Source of the DNA: Planctomycetota bacterium
GTDB taxonomy: Bacteria > Planctomycetota > Phycisphaerae > Phycisphaerales > SM1A02
Direction: 5' to 3'
Assembly (NCBI GenBank): GCA_016873255.1
Contig: VGXR01000022.1
Location: 1-39,054 of the forward strand
DNA: 39,054 nt
In this document: one piece after another, positions 16,932 through 28,020 of the stretch
Numbering within the stretch: position 1 is the first letter of the stretch
Layout of the letters: every line of letters begins with the position of its first letter
Notes under the pieces: model-generated
What the model was told of the DNA's origin: nothing
What the model saw: the letters and a program-made list of their open reading frames with translations, nothing else
Database searches by the model: none
Program-made: the position numbers and the translations under genes

Positions 16932-18974
16932 TCAGGACCGGATCTCGGCGCCCATGCGCCCGCGCAGTGCGTCAGCCACCGAGGCCATCCACTGGTCGGC
17001 GTCCTCGCGGCGGAGCGTCCGGTCGCCGGCGCGGAAGACGAGCCGCATGGTGACGCTCTTGCGCCCGGCGCCCGTCTGCTTGCCGCGGTACGTGCCCACG
17101 AAGCCGAGCGACTCGAAGCAGGGCAGCCGCAGGCCGTGCACGAGCGCCTCCACCTCGGCCCAGGTGGCCTGCTCGGGGAGGATGGCGCTCAGGTCGCGCT
17201 CGATCCCCGGGAAGTCCGGCAGCTTCTCGGCGCGCGCGTCGGGCGGGTAGTTGGCGTAGAGCGGCCGCAGCGAGAGTTCGGCGGCGGCGAAGGTGCCCGC
17301 AAGCCCGAACGGCGCCAGCGCCGGGGGCGCGAGCAGCCCCCAGCCGCCGAGCGGGTTGCCGTCGACGGCGACGCGAGCCTCCGCGGAGTACCACGGCGCG
17401 CGCTCGGCGGCCGGCACGGCCTCGGCATGGATCGATGCGTGGTTCCCCGCGAGGAGCCGCAGCATGCGCTCGCACGCGCCGCGCATCCAGCGCATTGCGC
17501 CGTCAGGGTCCGCCGGGGCATCGGCAAGCAGGGTGACCAGCGCGCGCTCGTCGTGCGCGCCGCCCGGCTGCAGCGCGAACGCGCTGGCGAACTCGAAGAG
17601 CCGCAGTTCCGCGAGGCCGGCGTCCGCGTTGCGGCGGCGCACCTCGAGCAGGCTGGGGATGACCGAGGGCCGGAGCACCGGCGTGCCGCCCGCGCGCTCG
17701 TCGCCGACGCGCAGCGCGGCGCGCCCGGCCCGGAAGAAGGGCGCCGCGTGGCGCTCGGAGACCAGCGTGTGCGTGATCGACTCCACGAACCCGAGGCCAA
17801 CGAGCAGGCCCTTCACCGCGCGCGGGGCGGACACCTCGGGCTCCACCGGTGCCACGCGCACGGCGAGCGTCTCCTTCATCGGGATCCGGTCGAGCCCGTG
17901 GATGCGGCAGACCTCCTCGATGAGGTCGATCTCGCGCTCGATGTCGATGCGGCGCGCGGGCACGGAGCAGTCGATCGCGTCGCCGCGCACCACCGGTGAG
18001 AAGCCGAGCGTGTCGAGCGCGCGGACCACCTCCTCGAGGGGGATGTCGGTGCCGAGGATCGCGCGCACGCGCGAGGGACGCACGGCGACCCTGCGCGGCG
18101 CGGGGAGCGGGGCGCCCGCCTCCACGGTGCCTTCGCACAGCGTGCCGCCCGCGGTCTCGAGGATGAGCTGCACGAGCCGGTCGGCGGCGGCGTCGATCTC
18201 CGAGGGATGCACGCCGCGCTCGAACCGGTAGGAGCTGTCGCTTGCGATCCGCAGCCCGCGGCTTGCCGCCCGCACCGCGGCGGGGTGGAAGGTCGCGGCC
18301 TCGACGAGGACGTTCACGGTGCGGTCGGTGACCGCGGTGACCGCGCCGCCCTTGACGCCGGCGATCGCCACCGGACGCTCGCCGTCCGCGATCACCAGCT
18401 CGCCGCCGGCCAGCTCGGCCTCCTGCGCGGCCTCGCCGATCGGCAGGAAGCGCTCGCCCTTGCGCGCGCGGCGGACGTGGATGCGCGCCCCGCGCAGCGT
18501 TTCGAGGTCGAACACGTGGGTCGGCTGCCCCAGCTCGAAGAGCACGAAGTTGGTGCAGTCGACGAGGTTGTTGCGGGGGACCTGGCCGATCGCGCGCAGG
18601 CGACGCTGCAGCCACTCCGGGCTGGGACCGACCTTGACGCCGCGGATCACGCGCGCGGTGTAGCGCGGGCACGCCTCGTGGTCGTCGTTGCTCACCGCGA
18701 CGTGCCGCGAGGCAGGCTCGCCGGAGGCACGGGGCGCGGCCGCGGGCGCCTTGAGCCGGCGGCCGCTCATCGCGCAGATCTCGCGCGCCATCCCCAGGTG
18801 GGAGAGGCAGTCGCCGCGGTTCGAGGTGGTCTCGATCTCCTGCCAGCGCTCGCCGTTGTCGGCGTCGTCGCCGCCGTCGAAGTTGAGGCCCGCCGCGGTC
18901 AGCAGCTCGGCCTGCTCCTCCGCGGTGGCGGGGCGGTCGAGGTAGTCGTTGATCCACGTGACGCTGGTGCGCAT
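16932..18974 (-). CDS. pheT: Phenylalanine--tRNA ligase beta subunit, short form
   Basis: 680 residues from ATG 18974 (MRTSVTWINDYLDRP); the longer open frame upstream overlaps the divergent gene. It charges tRNA-Phe together with PheS. The order is: N-terminal segment, then at once ETTSNRGDCLSHLGMAREI (residues about 48-66), B3/B4 editing domain (NLVDCTNFVLFELGQPTHVFD), B5 (IDCSVPARRIDIEREIDLIEEV), catalytic-like core (VESITHTL, LRPSVIPSLLE) and FDX-ACB anticodon domain (FPGIERDLSAIL to the end). The EMAP/OB tRNA-binding domain that normally fills about residues 40-150 is absent, explaining the length compared with about 790 in E. coli. pheS is not next to it. First gene of an operon with the cyclodeaminase and hydrolase. 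Confidence 0.95.
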   Translation of the reverse strand: MRTSVTWINDYLDRPATAEEQAELLTAAGLNFDGGDDADNGERWQEIETTSNRGDCLSHLGMAREICAMSGRRLKAPAAAPRASGEPASRHVAVSNDDHEACPRYTARVIRGVKVGPSPEWLQRRLRAIGQVPRNNLVDCTNFVLFELGQPTHVFDLETLRGARIHVRRARKGERFLPIGEAAQEAELAGGELVIADGERPVAIAGVKGGAVTAVTDRTVNVLVEAATFHPAAVRAASRGLRIASDSSYRFERGVHPSEIDAAADRLVQLILETAGGTLCEGTVEAGAPLPAPRRVAVRPSRVRAILGTDIPLEEVVRALDTLGFSPVVRGDAIDCSVPARRIDIEREIDLIEEVCRIHGLDRIPMKETLAVRVAPVEPEVSAPRAVKGLLVGLGFVESITHTLVSERHAAPFFRAGRAALRVGDERAGGTPVLRPSVIPSLLEVRRRNADAGLAELRLFEFASAFALQPGGAHDERALVTLLADAPADPDGAMRWMRGACERMLRLLAGNHASIHAEAVPAAERAPWYSAEARVAVDGNPLGGWGLLAPPALAPFGLAGTFAAAELSLRPLYANYPPDARAEKLPDFPGIERDLSAILPEQATWAEVEALVHGLRLPCFESLGFVGTYRGKQTGAGRKSVTMRLVFRAGDRTLRREDADQWMASVADALRGRMGAEIRS

Positions 18975-19007
18975 GGCGAAGGGCCGAAGGGTAGCATTCC
19001 GGCCATC
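18975..19007. promoter_or_regulatory. 33-bp divergent promoter between pheT and a lipoprotein gene
   Basis: GAAGGGTAG (18986-18994) gives TACCCT on the minus strand (18993-18988), 13 nt before the pheT ATG, and TAGCAT on the plus strand (18992-18997), 10 nt before the GTG at 19008. The two -10 hexamers overlap by two bases. The same 9-mer core occurs in the divergent region at 33669-33694. Confidence 0.5.
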
Positions 19008-19715
19008 GTGACGACCGTGTCCCGAACGCGTCCCGTGCTTGCAGCCCTGTGCGTGGCCGCATGCGCGTGCGGGTGCGGATCGACCGGCACGCCCGACGGG
19101 CCCGCCGCCCAGCCGAACGATCGCGTGGCTTCCATGGATGCCGCCGAGCCTGCCGCCCTCGAGGCGCCCGCGCTCGCGGACGGCCGCTTTCCCGCGGACT
19201 TCACGCTCGACGTGACCGTGCTGCTCGGCCCCGGTGCCGCCGAGCGGCTCGGCGTGCAGGACCGGCAGGCCAAGTACGTCCTGTTCCCGGATGGCTCGCT
19301 CCACTCCGACGCCAGCCCGTTCATCGATGCCTCCACGCGCCCCGGGCGCGTTCGCTGGCTCTACGAGGACCAGGTGCAGTACCTCTGGGGCGTGTGCGCG
19401 CAGCTTGGCTTCACCGATGCCGATCGGGCCAACGGCCCTCCCAACCCGGACCTCGTGCGGGCCGTGCGCGGCGAGCGCGTGGCGCTCCTCACCCTGCGCG
19501 CCGACGGGCGCACGTGGACCTGGGTGCGTCGCGCGGTGGGTGACGAGGAGCTGGACGCCGCCGCGGTGCGCGTGATCCGGGCACTCGCCGTGCTGTCATG
19601 GCTCCCGGACTGGCGCGCCGACGACCTGCTGCCGGAGCGCTACGACTACGGCCCCGACCCGTACGCGGCGTACCGGCAGATCCGCGACAGGCAGGGCGTC
19701 GAGAAGGTGCGGTGA
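19008..19715 (+). CDS. Putative lipoprotein, first of a tandem pair
   Basis: Start GTG 19008 is chosen because it follows a -10 hexamer by 10 nt and opens a signal peptide (VLAALCVAACACGCGS); one of the closely spaced Cys residues would be lipidated. 235 residues. After an Ala/Pro linker, the mature domain has FTLDVTVLLGPG, KYVLFPDGSLHSD and EDQVQYLWGV, a layout resembling the next gene (a Tyr-x-x-Phe-x-x-Asp-Gly strand followed by an acidic segment and a helix). No known family recognised. Its TGA overlaps the next ATG by one base (TGATG), so the pair is translationally coupled. Confidence 0.75.
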   Translation: MTTVSRTRPVLAALCVAACACGCGSTGTPDGPAAQPNDRVASMDAAEPAALEAPALADGRFPADFTLDVTVLLGPGAAERLGVQDRQAKYVLFPDGSLHSDASPFIDASTRPGRVRWLYEDQVQYLWGVCAQLGFTDADRANGPPNPDLVRAVRGERVALLTLRADGRTWTWVRRAVGDEELDAAAVRVIRALAVLSWLPDWRADDLLPERYDYGPDPYAAYRQIRDRQGVEKVR

Positions 19716-20224
19716 TGGTCCGCGCCGCTGCCATCGCCGCGCTCGTGCTCCTTGCCTGCGGCCCGGCGCTCACCGGCTGCGACACCGGCCCGATCAAGGT
19801 GCCCCAGGATCCCGCGAGCGTGACCGGCGGACTGGGCCTGCGCCTCTGGTACGCGCGTCCCGCCACGCGCCAGTACGAGTACTTCACCGTGGACCCCGAC
19901 GGCATGCTCGGCTACGGCGGCGGGATGAGGGGCTTCGACCGCGCCGTGGACTGGCGCGGGCAGCTCACCTCGGACGAGGCGGCGCGCCTGCGCGCGATCA
20001 TCGACGCGGCGCACTGGCTTGATGCCCCAAGCCCGGGCCGCGAAGGCACGGAGTCCACCGTCGCGGAGATCAGCCTCCGCGCAGGCGGCAGCGAACGGTC
20101 CTTCACGATCAACGGGCCCGACGACGCCGTGACGCAGGCGGTGGCGCTCCTCTTCAAGGCCGCGGAACGGCGCTTCGACCGCTTCATGCAGCGGCTGCCC
20201 GAGGCGGGCGCGCAGCGCCGCTGA
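19715..20224 (+). CDS. Putative lipoprotein, second of a tandem pair
   Basis: 169 residues starting at the ATG that overlaps the preceding stop. The signal peptide ends in a clear lipobox, LTGC (Cys20). The domain reads LGLRLWYARPATRQYEYFTVDPDGMLGYGGG, then an acidic segment and LTSDEAARLRAII, followed by EISLRAGGSERSFTIN. It looks like a shorter paralogue of the first lipoprotein, implying duplication and possibly a heteromeric envelope complex. No function can be named. The Hsp70 gene follows 27 bp later with its own promoter-like hexamer. Confidence 0.75.
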   Translation: MVRAAAIAALVLLACGPALTGCDTGPIKVPQDPASVTGGLGLRLWYARPATRQYEYFTVDPDGMLGYGGGMRGFDRAVDWRGQLTSDEAARLRAIIDAAHWLDAPSPGREGTESTVAEISLRAGGSERSFTINGPDDAVTQAVALLFKAAERRFDRFMQRLPEAGAQRR

Positions 20225-20238
20225 CGGGCGGGGCCGCC

Positions 20239-20244
20239 TACGAT
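20239..20244 (+). promoter_or_regulatory. -10 hexamer for near-leaderless Hsp70 transcript
   Basis: TACGAT ends 7 nt before the ATG at 20252; no Shine-Dalgarno is present in the 27-bp gap. A matching -35 at normal spacing is not evident. Confidence 0.45.
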
Positions 20245-20251
20245 CACCGGA

Positions 20252-22126
20252 ATGCACCCGTCCCCGGAGGCCGGCCCGATCGTCGGCATCGACCTCGGCA
20301 CCACCAACTCGCTCGTCGCCGTGTGCGACGCGGCGGGTCCGCGCGTGCTCGCCGATGCCGAGGGGCGCCAGCTCCTTCCCTCGGTGGTGCGGTTCGTGCG
20401 GGGCGGGGCGCCCGTCGTTGGGCACGAAGCCCGCGCGCGCGCGGTCGAAAACCCGGTCGACACCGTGCACAGCGCCAAGCGGTTCATGGGGCGCGGGTTC
20501 GCGGAGTCGGCGCCCGCCGCCGGCGGCCTGCCGTACGCGCTGGTCGAGGGCCCGCGGGGGCTCGCGGCCTTCGGCGTGGGCGGCGCGGTGGTGACCCCGC
20601 AGGAGGTGGCGGCGCAGGTCCTCGGTGAACTCCGTCGCACGGCCGAGGCCTCGCTCGGCGTGCCGGTCCGGCGCGCGGTGATCACCGTGCCGGCCTACTT
20701 CGACGATGCGCAGCGGCAGGCGACCCGCGATGCGGCGCGCCTCGCCGGGCTGGAGGCCGTGCGGATCGTCAACGAGCCGACCGCGGCAGCCCTTGCCTAC
20801 GGCATCGGTGGCTCGCGCGAGCGGCGGATGCAGCCGGAGACGATCGCCGTGTACGACTTCGGCGGAGGCACCTTCGACGTGTCGGTGCTGCAGCTCGTGC
20901 CGGGCGGCCCCGACGACGGCGAGTTCTTCCAGGTGCTCTCGACGGCGGGTGACACGCGCCTCGGCGGAGATGACCTCGACGAGGCGATCATCGCGCTGGT
21001 CATGGGCGAGATCCGCGCGCAGTTCGGCACGGCGCTCGACTTCCCGCCCGCGGCGCGGCAGGCGCTGCGCACGTTCGCCGAGCGTGCGAAGGTCGCGCTC
21101 TCGGCGGCCGAGTCCACCACGCTCGAGGTGTCGCTCGGCGGCGACCGGACCTATCGCCGCACGCTCTCGCGGGCCGAGTTCGAGGCGCTCGCGGCGCCGT
21201 TCGTCGCCCGCACGATCGAGGCCTGCCGACGCGCCATGCGCGACGCGGGGAACCCCGAGATCGACCGCGTGGTGCTCGTCGGCGGCAGCACCAGGATCCC
21301 GGCCGTCCGTGCCGCGGTCGGGGCGTTCTTCGGGCGCGAGCCGTACGCGGCGCTTGACCCGGACCTCGTCGTGGCGCTCGGTGCCTCCTTGCAGGCCTCT
21401 GTGCTCGGGGGCGGGCGGCGCGACCTGCTGCTCGTCGACGTGGTGCCGCTGTCGCTCGGCATCGAGACGGTGGGCGGGGCGGTGGCGAAGCTGGTCATCC
21501 GCAACGCCAGCATCCCGACCCGCGCCACCGAGATGTTCTCGACCTCGGTGGACGGCCAGGTCAACGTGGGCATCCATGTCCTGCAGGGCGAGCGCGAGCT
21601 GGTGGCCGACTGCCGGTCGATCGCCCGGTTCGAGCTCCGGGGCATCCCGCCGATGCCCGCCGGCATCCCGCAGATCGAGGTCGAGTTCCTGGTCGACGAG
21701 AACGGGGTGCTCTCGGTCACCGCCGCCGAGCGCCGCAGCGGCCGCCGGGCGTCGGTGCAGGTGGTGCCCTCCTACGGGCTGACCGCCGAGGACGTGGACC
21801 GGATGGAGCGCGAGAGCTTCGCGCACGCCCGCGACGACATGCACCGCCACCGCGTGGTGGACCTCACCGCCAACGCCCGGCTGGACCTCAAGTGGATCGG
21901 CGACGCCCTCGGGCGGGTACGGGAGCAGCTCGAGCCGGCCTACGTGGAGGAGCTCGAGGCGGCCATGATGGGCCTGAAGGGGCACATCGCCGCCGCCGAG
22001 CACGACGCGCGCGCCGTCGACGCCAACGCGTTCCAGCAGGCCAAGGAGGCGCTCGACCGCCTGAGCATCCGGGTGCACGAGGTGGCGATCGCGGCGAGCC
22101 TGCGTTCGGCAGGCGCCGCGCGCTGA
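20252..22126 (+). CDS. Hsp70-family chaperone, DnaK/HscA-like
   Basis: 624 residues. The ATPase domain (about 1-385) has GIDLGTTNSLVAV, VITVPAYFDDAQRQATRDA, RIVNEPTAAALAYG, YDFGGGTFDVSV and VVLVGGSTRIPAV, all as in active Hsp70s. The substrate-binding domain (about 395-510) has FELRGIPPMPAGIPQIEV and VPSYGLTAEDVDRM; RGIPPMPAG and the PSYGLT turn are more like HscA than canonical DnaK. The lid is present but the acidic C-terminal tail of DnaK is missing; the protein ends AASLRSAGAAR. No grpE, dnaJ, hscB or isc gene is nearby, so the client is unknown. It is probably a secondary Hsp70 rather than the housekeeping dnaK. Confidence 0.9.
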   Translation: MHPSPEAGPIVGIDLGTTNSLVAVCDAAGPRVLADAEGRQLLPSVVRFVRGGAPVVGHEARARAVENPVDTVHSAKRFMGRGFAESAPAAGGLPYALVEGPRGLAAFGVGGAVVTPQEVAAQVLGELRRTAEASLGVPVRRAVITVPAYFDDAQRQATRDAARLAGLEAVRIVNEPTAAALAYGIGGSRERRMQPETIAVYDFGGGTFDVSVLQLVPGGPDDGEFFQVLSTAGDTRLGGDDLDEAIIALVMGEIRAQFGTALDFPPAARQALRTFAERAKVALSAAESTTLEVSLGGDRTYRRTLSRAEFEALAAPFVARTIEACRRAMRDAGNPEIDRVVLVGGSTRIPAVRAAVGAFFGREPYAALDPDLVVALGASLQASVLGGGRRDLLLVDVVPLSLGIETVGGAVAKLVIRNASIPTRATEMFSTSVDGQVNVGIHVLQGERELVADCRSIARFELRGIPPMPAGIPQIEVEFLVDENGVLSVTAAERRSGRRASVQVVPSYGLTAEDVDRMERESFAHARDDMHRHRVVDLTANARLDLKWIGDALGRVREQLEPAYVEELEAAMMGLKGHIAAAEHDARAVDANAFQQAKEALDRLSIRVHEVAIAASLRSAGAAR

Positions 22127-22199
22127 CGGTCGGCGGCGGGGCGCCTGGCGCGGCGCCGGTCGCGGGCGCGGCGGCGCGGCGAAAGCGCGGCGAATTTGC

Positions 22200-22227
22200 T
22201 TGTCCCCCCGGGCGGTCTCCCTATGAT
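22200..22227 (+). promoter_or_regulatory. Promoter of speA
   Basis: TTGTCC (22200-22205) and TATGAT (22222-22227) are spaced 16 bp apart in an otherwise GC-rich gap. Transcription would begin near 22234, leaving a leader of about 36 nt. A GGCGCC inverted repeat (22140-22145 with 22152-22157) upstream could end Hsp70 transcription but has no T-tract. Confidence 0.5.
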
Positions 22228-22269
22228 TATCGTCTCGACGCGGCGCTCCGACCCGCGCAGCATCCTTCG

Positions 22270-24297
<2,028 letters not shown>

Positions 24298-24377
24298 CCC
24301 GCGCCGGGAGTGCCTCGGGGCCGTTCGGGAGGTGATTACCGCGGCAACCGGCGGGGGTGCCCCCGGTATCAGGATCG

Positions 24378-27300
24378 ATGCACCACGGGCTCGCGTCCAC
24401 CGCAGCCTTGGCTGTCGGCGTCGGCGTCCTTGCCGCCGCCGCGGCGGTGGTGCTGCCGCAGCCGGCTGCCGGGGGCGCGGGGGGCGTGGCCGGCCCGGCG
24501 CGAATGGCTGCAGGCGAACCCATTCGATTCGGGCGTGACGTGCGGCCGATCCTCTCGGATCGCTGCTACCTCTGCCACGGCCCCGACCGTGCCAAGCAGC
24601 AGGCGGGGCTGCGGCTCGATTCGTTCGAGGCCGCGACCGCCCAGCGAAGGGACGGGGCGGCGATCGTGCCTGGCCGGCCCGAGGAGTCGCTCCTCCTGCG
24701 CCGGATCGTGGCCAGGGAGCACGACCGCGTGATGCCGCCGCCCGACAGCGGCAAGCACGCCATCTCCGCCGACGAGCGCGCGGTGCTCGCGCGCTGGATC
24801 GCCGAGGGCGCGCGGTACGAGGACCACTGGGCGTTCGCGGCACCGGCGGCGGCGGCCGAGCCCGACGTGAAGGACGCCGCGTGGCCGCGCGGCGCGATCG
24901 ACCGGTTCGTCCTCGCGGGCATCGAGCGCGCGGGGCTCGGGCCGTCGCCCGAGGCCGACCGCGCCACGCTCTGCCGGCGCGTGTTCATGGACCTCACGGG
25001 CCTGCCGCCCACGCCCGAGGAGAGCCGGGCCTTCGTGGACGACCGGTCGCCGGAGGCGTACGAGCGCCTGGTGGACCGGCTGCTCACCGAGGAGCCCTAC
25101 GCCACGCGGTACGCCGAGCGGATGGCGGTGCCCTGGCTCGACGTGGCCCGCTACGCGGATACCTCCGGCATCCACATGGATGCGGGACGGCAGATGTGGC
25201 ACTGGCGCGACTGGGTGCTCGAGGCGTTCCGCTCCAACATGCCCTACGACCGCTTCGTGGTGGAGCAGGTGGCGGGCGACCTGCTGCCGGAGGCCACCGT
25301 CGCGCAGCGCGTGGCGAGCGGCTTCAACCGCGCGCATGTCACGAGCGACGAGGGCGGGGCGATCAACGAGGAGTACCTGCTCGAGTACGCGGTGGACCGC
25401 ACCAGCACCGTGGGCGCGGCGTTCCTCGGGCTGACGCTCCAGTGCGCGCGCTGCCACGACCACAAGTTCGATCCCGTGACGCAGGAGGACTTCTACTCCC
25501 TGCTTGCGTTCTTCAACTCGAACGAGGAGCCCGGCATCTACAGCCAGGTGCCCGACGCCAACCGCGCGCTGGAGCCCTACGCGGACGTCGCGTCGCCCGA
25601 GCATGCGGCGCGTGCGGGCGTGCTCCGCGCCGCCGCCGAGGCGGCCCGCGCCGAGCGCGATCGCGTGGACGACGGCGAGCGCGCGGCCTTCGACGAGTTC
25701 GCGCGCTCGATGCGCGGCGGCATCGCATGGGTGCCGTCGAGCGTCGCCTCCGCCGCAAGCGAGGGCGGCGCCACGCTTGCGGCGCAGCCCGACGGCAGCG
25801 TGCTCGCCTCCGGCACGAACCCCGCCGACGACACGTGGACCGTCGTGCTGCGCACCGAGGCCACGGGCCTGCGCGCGGTGCTCCTGGAGGCGCTCGCGGA
25901 CCCGTCGCTCCCGGGCGGGCGCGTGGGCAGGGCGGGCAACGGCAACGCAGTGCTCGATGCCGTGGAGGTCGAGGCCGTGTCGGTCGTCGATCCGTCGCGG
26001 CGCGAGCCCGTGCGCCTGGCGTGGGCGTGGGCCGACGTCGAGCAGGCCAACGGCGACTTCCGCGTCACCAACGCGCTGCGCCCGGACGGGCGCGTCTGGG
26101 CCGTCGACGGCCACCAGCAGCCGGGCGGGCGGACGGCGCTCTTCATCGCGGAAGGCCCGTTCGGCTTCGAGGGCGGCACCGAGCTGCGGGTGCGGCTCGT
26201 CACCCGGTCGCCCTACGCGCAGCACGTGCTCGGCCGCGTCCGCCTGCGCGCGGGGACGATTCCCGAGGAGTTCGCGGCGCGCATGCCGCCGGCCCTGGGC
26301 AGCTGGTACATCTGCGGGCCGTTTCCCGTGGCCTCGGGCAAGGAAGGCTACGAGCGGTCGTTCGGGCCAGAGGTGCGACCCGCGCTCGACGTGACCGATC
26401 GCTTCGGCGGCCCGGCCGAAGGCACCTTCGACTGGCGCCACGCCCCCGGCGTGCTCGAGGCGCAGCCGGTGCGGCTTGCGGAGGGCATCGACGCCGAGTT
26501 CGTGGCGCGCGAGGTGTGGTCGCCCGCGGCCGGCGAGATGGAGGTCTCGCTCGGCTCCGACGACGGCATCCAGGTGTTCGTCAACGGGACAAAGGTCCAC
26601 GAGCGCCAGGTGGACCGCGCGGTGGCGCCCGACCAGGAGCGCGTGAAGGTGCCGCTTGCGGCCGGCATGAACTCGCTTGTCGTGAAGGTGGTGAACACCG
26701 GCGGGCAGGGCGGCTTCTACCACCGCGAGCTCGGCAGCCCGTCGGGCATCCCGCGCGCGGCGATGGCGCTCGCACTGCCGGGCGGCACGCTCGGGCCCGA
26801 GGCCGAGGTGCGCGCCCGCGATGCCTGGCGCGCGAGCCACTCGCCGACGTTCCAGGAGCGCGCCGACCGCGCGGCCAAGGCCGAGGCCGAGCTCGCAGCG
26901 CACTCGATGAACGTCCCGCGCGCGATGGTCATGAGCGAGATGCCCGCGCCCCGCGAGACGTTCGTCATGAAGCGGGGCGCCTACGACCAGCCCGACGCGG
27001 ACCGCCGCGTGGCGCGCGGCGTCCCGAAGGTGCTCGGCGCGATGCCCGAGGGCGCGCCGGCGAACCGGCTCGGCCTGGCACGCTGGCTCGTGTCGGACGC
27101 CAACCCGCTCACCGCGCGCGTCGTGGTCAACCGCTTCTGGGAGCAGTTCTTCGGCCGCGGCATGGTCCGCACCTCCGAGGACTTCGGCCTGCAGGGGAGC
27201 TGGCCGACGCACCCCGAGCTCCTCGACTGGCTCTCCGTGGACTTTCGCTCGCATGGCTGGGACGTGAAGCGGCTGGTGCGGCAGGTCGTGACGAGCGCCA

Positions 27301-28013
27301 CCTACCGGCAGTCGTCGCGCGTGCGGCCGGATGCCGCGGCGGTCGATCCCGAGGACCGGCTGCTCGCGTGGTTCCCGCGGCAGCGGCTCGGCGCGGAGCA
27401 GATCCGCGACCAGGCGCTCTACGTCTCCGGGCTGCTGCGCGAGCACGCGGGCGGGCCGAGCGTCAAGCCGTACCAGCCGACCGGGCTCTGGGAGGAGACC
27501 AGCATGCCGCAGAGCAACACGCGCAGCTACGCCCAGGGCTCCGGCGACGACCTGTGGCGGCGCAGCCTCTACACCTACTGGAAGCGCGCTTCGCCGCCGC
27601 CCTCGATGCTCGCGCTCGACGCTCCGACGCGCGAGTTCTGCACGGTGCGCCGGTTCACCACCAACACGCCGCTGCAGTCGCTCGTCCTGTGGAACGACCC
27701 GCAGTTCGTGGAGGCCGCGCGCGTGGCCGCCGAGCGCACGCTGCGCGAGCCGGGCGACGACCGCACGCGCCTCGGTCGCCTGTGGCAGCGGGTCACCGGG
27801 CAGCCGGCCGATGCGGGCACGGTGGACGCGCTGGCCGGGGCCCTGGCCGCCGAGCGCGCCCGCTGGGGCGGCGACGGAGCGGAGGATGCCCGCAAGCTGG
27901 TCGCGACCGGCGAGGCGCCCGTTCCCGCGGACCTTCCGGCCCCGGAACTTGCGTCCTGGACCATGATTTCGAACGCGGTGCTTGCGAGCGACGCGGCCAT
28001 CGTGAAGGATTGA
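24378..28013 (+). CDS. DUF1549/DUF1553 planctomycete cytochrome-c-type protein
   Basis: ATG 24378 opens a signal peptide; an upstream in-frame GTG (24357) is less likely. 1211 residues. An N-terminal planctomycete cytochrome c domain carries Cys63-x-x-Cys66-His67 (CYLCHG) with a later MPPPDS. DUF1549 follows, with [13 protein letters not shown] and a second haem motif, Cys356-x-x-Cys359-His360 ([11 protein letters not shown]). A beta-rich insert of roughly 300 residues includes [10 protein letters not shown] and [14 protein letters not shown], like a carbohydrate-binding or PA14 sandwich. DUF1553 ends the protein ([34 protein letters not shown]). It is exported and probably electron-transferring. 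The DUF1501 gene begins 7 nt after its stop. In planctomycetes such pairs are often linked to polysaccharide breakdown, but no sulfatase is present here. Confidence 0.9.
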   Translation: MHHGLASTAALAVGVGVLAAAAAVVLPQPAAGGAGGVAGPARMAAGEPIRFGRDVRPILSDRCYLCHGPDRAKQQAGLRLDSFEAATAQRRDGAAIVPGRPEESLLLRRIVAREHDRVMPPPDSGKHAISADERAVLARWIAEGARYEDHWAFAAPAAAAEPDVKDAAWPRGAIDRFVLAGIERAGLGPSPEADRATLCRRVFMDLTGLPPTPEESRAFVDDRSPEAYERLVDRLLTEEPYATRYAERMAVPWLDVARYADTSGIHMDAGRQMWHWRDWVLEAFRSNMPYDRFVVEQVAGDLLPEATVAQRVASGFNRAHVTSDEGGAINEEYLLEYAVDRTSTVGAAFLGLTLQCARCHDHKFDPVTQEDFYSLLAFFNSNEEPGIYSQVPDANRALEPYADVASPEHAARAGVLRAAAEAARAERDRVDDGERAAFDEFARSMRGGIAWVPSSVASAASEGGATLAAQPDGSVLASGTNPADDTWTVVLRTEATGLRAVLLEALADPSLPGGRVGRAGNGNAVLDAVEVEAVSVVDPSRREPVRLAWAWADVEQANGDFRVTNALRPDGRVWAVDGHQQPGGRTALFIAEGPFGFEGGTELRVRLVTRSPYAQHVLGRVRLRAGTIPEEFAARMPPALGSWYICGPFPVASGKEGYERSFGPEVRPALDVTDRFGGPAEGTFDWRHAPGVLEAQPVRLAEGIDAEFVAREVWSPAAGEMEVSLGSDDGIQVFVNGTKVHERQVDRAVAPDQERVKVPLAAGMNSLVVKVVNTGGQGGFYHRELGSPSGIPRAAMALALPGGTLGPEAEVRARDAWRASHSPTFQERADRAAKAEAELAAHSMNVPRAMVMSEMPAPRETFVMKRGAYDQPDADRRVARGVPKVLGAMPEGAPANRLGLARWLVSDANPLTARVVVNRFWEQFFGRGMVRTSEDFGLQGSWPTHPELLDWLSVDFRSHGWDVKRLVRQVVTSATYRQSSRVRPDAAAVDPEDRLLAWFPRQRLGAEQIRDQALYVSGLLREHAGGPSVKPYQPTGLWEETSMPQSNTRSYAQGSGDDLWRRSLYTYWKRASPPPSMLALDAPTREFCTVRRFTTNTPLQSLVLWNDPQFVEAARVAAERTLREPGDDRTRLGRLWQRVTGQPADAGTVDALAGALAAERARWGGDGAEDARKLVATGEAPVPADLPAPELASWTMISNAVLASDAAIVKD

Positions 28014-28020
28014 GCTCCCC

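Noticed and set aside
24298-24377. Promoter for the DUF1549/DUF1553 gene
   Set aside because: TATCAG 5 nt before the ATG fits the leaderless pattern poorly and no -35 is visible; not called.
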